This document shows, one piece after another, positions 6,639-11,373 of a stretch of 11,373 nucleotides of DNA. How positions within the stretch are numbered: the stretch's first letter is position 1; the number at the start of each line of letters is the position of its first letter. The notes below the pieces were generated by a model that ran no database searches, was not told where the DNA came from, and saw only the letters and a program-made list of their open reading frames with translations. This stretch comes from Bacillota bacterium (lineage in GTDB: Bacteria; Bacillota; UBA4882; UBA8346). The stretch spans positions 1 to 11,373 of the forward strand of contig JAEZKW010000195.1 of NCBI GenBank assembly GCA_023415375.1, given 5' to 3'. Position numbers and translations under genes: made by a program.

Positions 6639-7379
6639 CTAGATTTCCATTATCTTTAGTTCGTCGGGTCCAAACTTTTGAACATATTCATTGGCTTGAT
6701 AAATTGATTCAAAAGTTCCAGTATCAATCCACCATCCATCCAAAATATCGTATGTTAAAATTCCTTCTCGAATATATCCATTGTTCACTGCAGTAATCTC
6801 AAGTTCACCTCGCTTAGAAGGTTGAAGCCTATCAATAACCTCAAATACCATGGAATCATACATATAAATGCCGGTTACACAAAAATTAGTTTTTGGGTTT
6901 TGGGGTTTCTCTTCAATATTGATGATTTGGCTTCCCTTCAACTCAGCAATTCCATAGCGACAGGGGTCAGCTACTTCTTTAATTAAGACTTTAGCCCCTT
7001 TATTCTGTGTTTGATATTTAGCCACAAGATCAGTAAGTTTTGCCTCGAAAATATTATCGCCCAATATCACTAAACACCGGTCATCCCCTACAAAATTTCT
7101 TCCTAACCTTAAAGCATCAGCAATCCCGGCAGGCCTGTCTTGAATCATATAAGTAAATGTAACACCAAAATCCATTCCTCCACCCAAAAATCCTGCCAGA
7201 TTTCCGAGGTGTTCTCTGCCTGTCACAATCAAAATATCCTGAATTCCGCATTCTTTAAGTTTCATAATCGGATAATAAATCATCGGAAACTTTCCGATTG
7301 GTAGCAGATGTTTATTGAATACTTTTGTTAAAGGATAAAGCCTTGTTCCTAATCCACCGCAAAGAATTATCCCTTTCAT
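6639..7379 (-). CDS. rfbA: Glucose-1-phosphate thymidylyltransferase-like nucleotidylyltransferase, short SpsI/RmlA type
   Basis: The 246-residue protein would activate a sugar 1-phosphate with dTTP (or UTP) to give dTDP-glucose, the precursor of rhamnose and many deoxy and amino sugars. Seen are the nucleotide-binding signature GGLGTRLYPLT (8-18) with NKHLLP (22-27), QDRPAGIADAL (80-90), the metal-binding ILGDNIF (105-111, Asp108), EEKPQNPKTNF (156-166), GELEITAVNN (191-200) and WWIDTGTF (216-223). It lacks the C-terminal extension of roughly 290-residue RmlA enzymes, as SpsI of Bacillus spore-polysaccharide operons does. ATG 7379 follows AGGAG (7391-7395) at 11 bases. No rmlB, rmlC or rmlD gene accompanies it here. 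A sigma-K-like promoter lies about 50 bases upstream. The exact sugar cannot be proven from sequence. Confidence 0.88.
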   Translation of the reverse strand: MKGIILCGGLGTRLYPLTKVFNKHLLPIGKFPMIYYPIMKLKECGIQDILIVTGREHLGNLAGFLGGGMDFGVTFTYMIQDRPAGIADALRLGRNFVGDDRCLVILGDNIFEAKLTDLVAKYQTQNKGAKVLIKEVADPCRYGIAELKGSQIINIEEKPQNPKTNFCVTGIYMYDSMVFEVIDRLQPSKRGELEITAVNNGYIREGILTYDILDGWWIDTGTFESIYQANEYVQKFGPDELKIMEI

Positions 7380-7420
7380 AATAAAAAATACTCCTATTCG
7401 ATTTAGTCAGAGTGGGTCGT

Positions 7421-7446
7421 ACCTAATATTTTATGATAAATTAGGT
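7421..7446. repeat. Inverted repeat over the nucleotidylyltransferase promoter region
   Basis: ACCTAAT (7421-7427) and ATTAGGT (7440-7446) are exact reverse complements separated by 12 bases. The repeat covers the putative sigma-K -10 element for the minus strand, a position suited to an operator, though an AT-rich setting makes short palindromes common. Confidence 0.45.
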
Positions 7447-7454
7447 TATGAGGT
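7427..7454 (-). promoter_or_regulatory. Putative sporulation sigma-K-type promoter of the nucleotidylyltransferase gene
   Basis: Read on the minus strand, AC (7454-7453) is followed after 17 bases by CATAAAATA (7435-7427). This fits the known sigma-K consensus of AC, 16-17 bases, CATAnnnTA. Transcription would start near 7420 and give a leader of roughly 40 bases before ATG 7379. A second -10-like match, CATAACCTA at 7450-7442, lacks the upstream AC. The call is by motif only. Confidence 0.45.
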
Positions 7455-7589
7455 AACTTTATTAGATTGAATCATGCTTTTTGCTGATCTTTTCTATTGC
7501 TATGAATCGCATTAATCCAGGTATCGGTTAATTTGACTTATATATAAAAATAGGTAAACGGCAATAAAACTTTTAAATTATTTGGTTAT

Positions 7590-7601
7590 CTATTTAAATA
7601 G
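7590..7601. repeat. Perfect 12-bp palindrome
   Basis: CTATTTAAATAG is its own reverse complement, in the long gap upstream of the first small protein. It could be a repressor site, but it is almost all A and T, so chance is a serious alternative. Confidence 0.3.
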
Positions 7602-7646
7602 TGCTTCAATTTTAAAATACTGATTTTTTATAATCTTCACTTGTTA

Positions 7647-7673
7647 TTTGCAGCATTTCTGCATGCATGCAAA
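7647..7673. repeat. Hairpin-forming inverted repeat with GCATGCATGC
   Basis: TTTGCAGCAT (7647-7656) pairs with ATGCATGCAAA (7663-7673) apart from one bulged base; the right arm overlaps the self-complementary GCATGCATGC at 7661-7670. It is about 80 bases before the ribosome-binding site of the first small protein and would lie in its leader if transcription starts upstream. On the + strand it is followed by A rather than T, so it is not an intrinsic terminator in that direction. Confidence 0.4.
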
Positions 7674-7754
7674 AAACTTGCTATTAATAAAAATGCTTAA
7701 AAAACATCAACTAATCACCAAATTTAAAATATATTATCGTAGGAGGTGAAAATC

Positions 7755-8180
7755 ATGCCTACTTTTTTAGATCTTCGAACCAGTCAAGGAATAGCAACTG
7801 GTAACTTAGCGACCGGAAATGGTACTTTTTTAGGTGCTATTGGCTTACAAGTTGATGCCGCAACCGGAATCCGAGTTGCCCTGGGAGCTTCAGTTGGGGT
7901 TACTGCTGGTTCTGCCGCATTCGTAACAATTAGAATTTTACGAAATATTCCCGCATCCTCAATTAGTACTACCTTTAATGCAGCGAATGTAATTTATGCT
8001 CAAACTTCCAGTCTGGAAGCTGGGGAAAATAAAGTCCTTACAGTTAATGCAGCCGATTTTGGACCTTCAAGCAGTTCTACCGAACCCGGACAAATAAACT
8101 ACTCACTTTGGGTAAGTTCAACAACAACGAATACCGTACTAACAGGCCCTCAAACTCTTTATGGTATAGCGGCAAGCTAA
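7755..8180 (+). CDS. Small Ser/Thr/Ala-rich protein, paralogue 1; possible spore-surface acceptor protein
   Basis: I do not recognise a named family. The 141-residue protein starts at ATG 7755, 6 bases after AGGAGGTG. It has no signal peptide or membrane segment, no Cys, no His and a single Lys (93). Short alternating hydrophobic stretches separated by Gly/Ser/Thr turns (LGAIGLQV 26-33, IRVALGASVGVT 39-50, FVTIRILRN 56-64, KVLTVNAADF 93-102, QINYSLWV 113-120) suggest an all-beta, jelly-roll-like domain. Ser/Thr runs occur at 105-109 and 121-125. It is clearly related to the next gene: LDxRTS at the N-terminus, IGLxVxxATxIRVxL, NxADF and YSL align in order. Placed between sugar-activation genes and glycosyltransferases, it could be a glycosylated spore or cell-surface protein; that is inference. 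Confidence 0.75.
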   Translation: MPTFLDLRTSQGIATGNLATGNGTFLGAIGLQVDAATGIRVALGASVGVTAGSAAFVTIRILRNIPASSISTTFNAANVIYAQTSSLEAGENKVLTVNAADFGPSSSSTEPGQINYSLWVSSTTTNTVLTGPQTLYGIAAS

Positions 8181-8207
8181 AATATAAAAAACAATTACAC
8201 TCTTACA

Positions 8208-8246
8208 CAGTAAAATCGCCGTTCTTTATGAGCGGCGATTTTACTG
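8208..8246 (+). terminator. Hairpin terminator after the first small-protein gene
   Basis: CAGTAAAATCGCCG (8208-8221) and CGGCGATTTTACTG (8233-8246) are perfect 14-bp complements around an 11-base loop, 27 bases after the stop. The GC core TCGCCG/CGGCGA is flanked by AAAA on the left and TTTT on the right, so it can act as a stem plus U-run. The stem core recurs at the second small-protein gene. Confidence 0.85.
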
Positions 8247-8320
8247 TTGATCTCGCTTTTATCAGATTATTGTATTTCTAATTTTCGCAAAACAATCAAA
8301 ATGAATAAAAATGGAAAGTG

Positions 8321-8348
8321 ACAAAAAAACATGGGTTTTCATATTATA
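8321..8348 (+). promoter_or_regulatory. Putative sigma-K-type promoter close to the second small-protein gene
   Basis: AC (8321-8322) and CATATTATA (8340-8348) are 17 bases apart, matching AC, 16-17 bases, CATAnnnTA. The -10 box ends only 5 bases before the ribosome-binding site GGAGGTG (8354-8360), so a start at the usual distance would fall at or inside that site and give an almost absent leader. That is a real objection, so the call is tentative. Confidence 0.3.
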
Positions 8349-8353
8349 AAACT

Positions 8354-8360
8354 GGAGGTG
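8354..8360 (+). promoter_or_regulatory. Ribosome-binding site deciding the TTG start of the second small protein
   Basis: GGAGGTG stands 6 bases before TTG 8367. The encoded start (M)ATLLDYRTS aligns with MPTFLDLRTS of the paralogue, which confirms the TTG. Confidence 0.85.
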
Positions 8361-8366
8361 TAAATT

Positions 8367-8819
8367 TTGGCAACCTTATTAGATTATAGAACCAGTATAG
8401 GTTCAATGGCTTTTGGAACACCCGGATCTGCAATGTCGACTTCTGCTGTTACCCCCAGTTATATCGGAAGCATCGGCTTGATTGTTGGTGATGCAACGAA
8501 TATAAGGGTTAATCTTCAAGGGCAGATCGGAGTCACCGCTGTTTTAGACCCGGCGACCGTAACAGTTACGATTGTCCGTAATGCTTCACCCGATCCTACC
8601 GTACCAAATGGCGGCACAACCATTTTTACTGCAAATTATACATTTGATTCCCCCACTGTTAAAAATATTACAATTAATTCTGCAGATTTTAATCCGTTAC
8701 CAGGTATTTTTACGCCTAGACAAATTAGTTACTCCTTGTTTGCCCAAAATAGTGCCGGAGGAACCATTATTAGAACCGGCCCTGAAAATTTTGAAGGTTT
8801 TGCCATGGTAGATTCCTAA
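8367..8819 (+). CDS. Small Thr/Ser-rich protein, paralogue 2; possible spore-surface acceptor protein
   Basis: This 150-residue protein is a diverged copy of the preceding gene product. Aligned blocks are LDYRTSIG (5-12), YIGSIGLIVGDATNIRVNL (32-50), IGVTA (54-58), VTVTIVRN (65-72), INSADFNP (103-110), QISYSLFAQ (119-127) and RTGPENFEGFA (136-146). Like its sister it lacks Cys, His, a signal peptide and membrane segments, and has one Lys (99). The pattern of hydrophobic strands suggests a beta sandwich. Copy 2 has an N-terminal insertion of about 8 residues (around 15-30) rich in Ser, Thr, Ala and Gly, which could carry O-linked glycans. The gene has its own ribosome-binding site and terminator and follows the first by 186 bases, so each may be a separate transcription unit. 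No named family is recognised; an exosporium or spore-coat role is a guess from context. Confidence 0.75.
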   Translation: MATLLDYRTSIGSMAFGTPGSAMSTSAVTPSYIGSIGLIVGDATNIRVNLQGQIGVTAVLDPATVTVTIVRNASPDPTVPNGGTTIFTANYTFDSPTVKNITINSADFNPLPGIFTPRQISYSLFAQNSAGGTIIRTGPENFEGFAMVDS

Positions 8820-8834
8820 CCCATCTAGATTTCC

Positions 8835-8860
8835 AATCGCCGTTTTTGGTAACGGCGATT
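8835..8860. terminator. Hairpin terminator between the second small-protein gene and the convergent glycosyltransferase
   Basis: AATCGCCGTT (8835-8844) pairs exactly with AACGGCGATT (8851-8860) around a 6-base loop, followed by TTATTATGTT. It starts 15 bases after the small-protein stop and lies 26 bases beyond the minus-strand glycosyltransferase stop, so it may serve both directions. The 8-base core AATCGCCG is identical to that of the terminator at 8208-8246. Confidence 0.8.
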
Positions 8861-8886
8861 TATTATGTTAAAAAGTAATGTGATTA

Positions 8887-9561
8887 TTAAAACCGTTCAT
8901 CAATAAGTCTTTTCATATCTGTAACACATTTTTGGGCATCAATATAACGATTGAGTAACAAATCACTTTTATGTAATAATTCCGGGATAATTTCTGCGGG
9001 TTGATGCCATAGATGGTAAACTGTATCCTTTATCTGAAAATGTTTACCGCAGATTGTATCTAAGGACATGACCATAGCATCATCTTCACGTCCCCACCCT
9101 TGGAAACGTTCATCCAAACCTCTAATAGCCTCAAAACAAGCCTTGGTCATTATATTCATGAAAGGGCCCGGGTACGTTATTATCTCCTGAATATCTCCTT
9201 GCTTTATGTTGATATTTGTAGGTATCTCTTGCCCTATTAGATGATCGGTTGCTGTTTGAGTTAATCTGATACCACGATCAAAAGGAACAATCCATGGATG
9301 GACATGAATATATAGCATTATTTTATTGATCAGATCAACATCAAAAAGTACATCCGAATCCACCAACATATAAATCTGTCCGGTGGCTATCTTTGCCGCT
9401 AAATTAATAGCCCGTGCACGGCAAAACGGTTCTGTCTCATCGTGCCCAATACATAATTCAATCTGAGGAAAGAGATGTTCATAACGTTGTTTTACGACTG
9501 ACCACAGAAAATCCCGCCTCCCATGATCCGCTTTATAGGGTATTAAGGCCGATACTTCCAT
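8887..9561 (-). CDS. GT-A fold glycosyltransferase with galactosyltransferase-type C-terminal motif (tandem copy B)
   Basis: The 224-residue protein looks like a compact GT2-like enzyme with the C-terminal signature of the Glyco_transf_7C group. Motifs are SALIPYKADHG near the N-terminus (4-14), the metal-binding DSD in MLVDSDVLF (68-70), the acceptor-site region GLDERFQGWGREDD (148-161) and YHLWH (182-186). Such enzymes add Gal, GalNAc or a similar sugar from a UDP donor. There is no signal peptide or transmembrane segment, so it acts in the cytoplasm. It is a paralogue of the gene just upstream, sharing CIG, EPFCRA, AIN, HVHPWI, NIMT/NVMT, CFEA, DERF-x-GWG and YHLWH. It starts 5 bases after that gene's stop with only a distant AAAGG, so its translation is probably coupled. 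It converges on the second small-protein gene. The donor sugar is not predictable. Confidence 0.85.
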   Translation of the reverse strand: MEVSALIPYKADHGRRDFLWSVVKQRYEHLFPQIELCIGHDETEPFCRARAINLAAKIATGQIYMLVDSDVLFDVDLINKIMLYIHVHPWIVPFDRGIRLTQTATDHLIGQEIPTNINIKQGDIQEIITYPGPFMNIMTKACFEAIRGLDERFQGWGREDDAMVMSLDTICGKHFQIKDTVYHLWHQPAEIIPELLHKSDLLLNRYIDAQKCVTDMKRLIDERF

Positions 9562-9566
9562 TTTTA

Positions 9567-10256
9567 TTATTGGTACCTTTCTTGAATGATTTTTTTGACT
9601 TCTGCCGCTCCACCCTGGGCAGCTTTACAATAACGGTAAAATAATTTTGCATTACGGTTATATTCCTCAGACTCCGGATTGGCGCTCGAAGGATGCCATA
9701 AATGGTAAATTTTTTCCCTGATTGTATAATGTCGGCCGCAAATGGCATCTAATGAATATGCAAAGGCCACATCCTCCCACCCCCAGCCTTTAAACCGTTC
9801 ATCAAAACCGTTTACGGCTTCAAAACATTCTCTGGTCATTACATTCATCAAGGGCCCAGCTTCTTTGATTTCCACCATCTGCCCCTCTTGAGGTTGTATA
9901 CTGAGTTTAGCATATAAATCTTGTATCAAAAGGTTATTAGTAGCTGATTTCGAAAGAAGATAGCAGAAACCAAAAGGCTGTATCCATGGATGGACATGCA
10001 GATGCAGGTTAATTTGTTGTAACAGTTCCGGTTCGAAGACTACATCTACATCAACAATAATAAAAATATCGCCAGTCGCCTTTCTGGCTGCTTCATTAAT
10101 TGCTTGAGCCTTACAGAATGGTTCGCTGTCAGTATAACCAATGCATAATTCTATTTCCGGCATTAATTTTTGATATCGGTTACATACATATTCAAAATTT
10201 TCCTGGCGGTGTCCATGATCGGATTTAAAGGGAAGGATAATTGAAAATCGGTACAT
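9567..10256 (-). CDS. GT-A fold glycosyltransferase with galactosyltransferase-type C-terminal motif (tandem copy A)
   Basis: The 229-residue protein has the same build as the next gene: FSIILPFKSDHG (4-14), a DVD metal site in IIVDVDVVF (69-71), MNVMTRECFEAVNGFDERFKGWGWED (137-162) and YHLWHPSS (184-191). The GWGWED signature with the preceding DERF is characteristic of the galactosyltransferase C-terminal group. No membrane segment is seen. The metal motif DVD and the GWGWED box differ from DSD and GWGREDD in the tandem copy, so the pair may use different donors or acceptors in successive steps. ATG 10256 follows an AAAGGG about 15 bases upstream, a poor spacing, but the N-terminus aligns with its paralogue. 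It lies 65 bases after the fucosyltransferase gene, likely in the same transcript. Confidence 0.85.
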   Translation of the reverse strand: MYRFSIILPFKSDHGHRQENFEYVCNRYQKLMPEIELCIGYTDSEPFCKAQAINEAARKATGDIFIIVDVDVVFEPELLQQINLHLHVHPWIQPFGFCYLLSKSATNNLLIQDLYAKLSIQPQEGQMVEIKEAGPLMNVMTRECFEAVNGFDERFKGWGWEDVAFAYSLDAICGRHYTIREKIYHLWHPSSANPESEEYNRNAKLFYRYCKAAQGGAAEVKKIIQERYQ

Positions 10257-10321
10257 GTGTTATAAATCACACCCTTTTAAATTAAATAATTTGTCTGTCT
10301 TTTAATGGATTCTTATTAAAT

Positions 10322-11122
10322 TTACATAATTGTCCATGATTCCGGAATTAAATCACAGGTATTGTGGGAAAGGGCGTAAAACCATCTTCTAGGCGCGATT
10401 ACGATTTTACCCGGCTTTTGTGATAGCCAGGCTCCCCACCAACTAAAAGTACTATTGGCAATAATGTGATACTTGCATAGACTCATCAAATATAAATCAA
10501 AATAAGCAGTTGACGCATTGTTAATTGAAACGAGGAGATTGGGATACTTTAGATTTAAATTATTTGTGACCCATTGGGAATCATCGGAAAAAACAACAAA
10601 AAAGGCATTTGTAACCATACTCGAAATAAAATCTACTGCTCTATCATAGTAATCAAGCCAACAAACCCCGTGATTTAAATTTACTAAATAATCGCTCCGG
10701 CGAATATGGATCGAAACCGCTTCACAGTTTTGAATCTTTTCGGCTATTTGTTGATTAGCCTCATTTAACGGATATTTGATGGTAAATTCTTGGTGAATAA
10801 TTGCTTCAATATCCTTAAAGTATCTTTCACTCTGCCAATATCCGGATAAATATAGCGGTGGATTAGCTTGAAGTATTTCAGGGTTAAAATGAAAATGCTT
10901 TTCTTTGATAAGATTTTGCTGTTTTGCATATTCAATTTCTTCATTTGAAGCTATATTTTCAATGATTTGAAAATGGTTTAAGCCATACTCCCTGAAATTT
11001 TGCATATTAAACCACGAAAGATCAAGTTTGAAAGGCGTATGGTGATATTCAGCCAATCTTCGGGCAGCAGCATACTGAAATAATTGATTTCCAAGCCCGC
11101 TTGTAATCTGCGAAACAATCAT
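10322..11122 (-). CDS. GT11-family alpha-1,2-fucosyltransferase-like protein
   Basis: The 266-residue protein carries the hallmarks of glycosyltransferase family 11, whose members add fucose from GDP-fucose to O2 of galactose or a similar residue: SGLGNQLFQYAAARRLA (8-24), the donor-binding SIHIRRSDY (137-145) corresponding to HxRRxDY, VVFSDD (176-181) and HIIANSTFSWWGAWLS (219-234). Length is somewhat short for the family, but all motifs are present and both ends look intact. ATG 11122 is preceded by AGGAAG at about 8 bases. No genes for GDP-fucose synthesis lie in the window, so the donor must come from elsewhere or the protein uses a different 6-deoxy sugar. It heads the minus-strand run of three glycosyltransferases. 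Confidence 0.9.
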   Translation of the reverse strand: MIVSQITSGLGNQLFQYAAARRLAEYHHTPFKLDLSWFNMQNFREYGLNHFQIIENIASNEEIEYAKQQNLIKEKHFHFNPEILQANPPLYLSGYWQSERYFKDIEAIIHQEFTIKYPLNEANQQIAEKIQNCEAVSIHIRRSDYLVNLNHGVCWLDYYDRAVDFISSMVTNAFFVVFSDDSQWVTNNLNLKYPNLLVSINNASTAYFDLYLMSLCKYHIIANSTFSWWGAWLSQKPGKIVIAPRRWFYALSHNTCDLIPESWTIM

Positions 11123-11373
11123 TTTCCCACTTCCTGCTTAAAATATAAAATTTGCATAGAACTTCTGCAGTTTAATGATTTTTTCCTTAGTGTCATTTAT
11201 AGCCAAAAGTTACCTTGAGCCTTTGTGTTATATTGTTCATTTTATGCGAAAAAAGGGGGAAAATTCCATGGCTAAAGACATGTCAATGAAGATAAACCGA
11301 TAAATTTCGCACATTATACTATAATCTTGTCAATATTTGTGATGAACGGAAATATAATAAAATAAATCCCAAC
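11123..11373. other. AT-rich right-edge region without a recognised gene
   Basis: The promoter for the three glycosyltransferase genes should lie here on the minus strand, but I see no well-spaced boxes. An 11-codon frame at 11268-11303 on the + strand has a GGGGG run 8 bases upstream; it is too short to call a gene. TTGTCA (11327-11332) and TATAAT (11353-11358) on the + strand resemble sigma-A boxes, but the 20-base gap is too long for a confident call; a gene may start beyond the window. Confidence 0.4.

Larger units (their letters stand above)
7380..7754. other. Long divergent AT-rich intergenic region rich in palindromes
   Basis: This 375-base gap separates the minus-strand nucleotidylyltransferase from the plus-strand small-protein gene. 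No coding frame is credible. It holds an inverted repeat at 7421-7446 overlapping a sigma-K-like promoter for the minus strand, a perfect 12-bp palindrome at 7590-7601, a 10-bp palindrome ATTTTAAAAT at 7609-7618, and a hairpin at 7647-7673. I could not place a promoter for the + strand gene. TTGACT at 7533-7538 has no -10 at the right distance. AGGAGGTG at 7741-7748 is the ribosome-binding site of the first small protein. Confidence 0.6.

Noticed and set aside
11238..11246. CATAAAATG on the minus strand as a sporulation -10 box for the glycosyltransferase run
   Set aside because: The last base departs from the sigma-K consensus, and neither AC nor ATA occurs at the right distance upstream.
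11268..11303. 11-codon frame MAKDMSMKINR with a G-rich run upstream
   Set aside because: Too short to support as a gene and without homology I can recognise; it could be a leader peptide, but nothing downstream in the window supports this.
1..11373. CRISPR arrays, insertion sequences, rRNA or tRNA genes
   Set aside because: No regularly spaced repeats, transposase-like frames, terminal inverted repeats or cloverleaf structures were seen.

Overview
The window is a sugar-nucleotide and glycan-assembly locus from an AT-rich, Gram-positive-type bacterium, most likely a spore-forming member of the Bacillota. This rests on strong AGGAGG/GGAGGTG ribosome-binding sites, TTG and GTG starts fixed by those sites, and gene content resembling a spore-coat polysaccharide (sps) or nonulosonate cluster. 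The species cannot be named from the sequence.

Layout. A 26-codon C-terminal gene fragment (1-81) is followed by about 420 bases with no convincing gene. A + strand block then holds a PseB/PglF/CapD-type UDP-GlcNAc 4,6-dehydratase (503-1549), a DegT-family aminotransferase whose TTG start overlaps the dehydratase stop (1546-2700), and a second, different DegT-family aminotransferase (2740-3864). Facing it on the - strand are a NeuD/PglD-type acetyltransferase (5776-5144) and a NeuC/LegG-type hydrolysing 2-epimerase (5067-3931). A GNAT N-acetyltransferase (5875-6453, +) and a short SpsI/RmlA-type glucose-1-phosphate nucleotidylyltransferase (7379-6639, -) follow. Next come two small paralogous proteins of unknown function (7755-8180 and 8367-8819, +), each with its own hairpin terminator built on the same stem core. 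The right end is a - strand run: a GT11-type fucosyltransferase (11122-10322) and two tandem paralogous GT-A glycosyltransferases (10256-9567, 9561-8887).

How the genes may work together. Dehydratase, aminotransferase, NeuD-type acetyltransferase and NeuC/LegG-type epimerase are the steps from UDP-GlcNAc through a UDP-diacetamido-trideoxy-hexose to the free mannose-type sugar that a NeuB/LegI synthase would condense into legionaminic acid or a relative. That synthase and the CMP-transferase are not in the window. The second aminotransferase, the GNAT and the nucleotidylyltransferase point to at least one more amino or deoxy sugar. The three glycosyltransferases would build a short, probably fucose-containing glycan.

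The most interesting part is the two small Ser/Thr/Ala-rich, Cys- and His-free proteins placed between sugar-activation and sugar-transfer genes. They have no signal peptide, and sequences resembling sporulation sigma-K promoters (AC, 17 bases, CATAnnnTA) lie upstream of the nucleotidylyltransferase and of the second small protein. My inference is that they are spore-surface proteins and possible acceptors of the locus's glycan.
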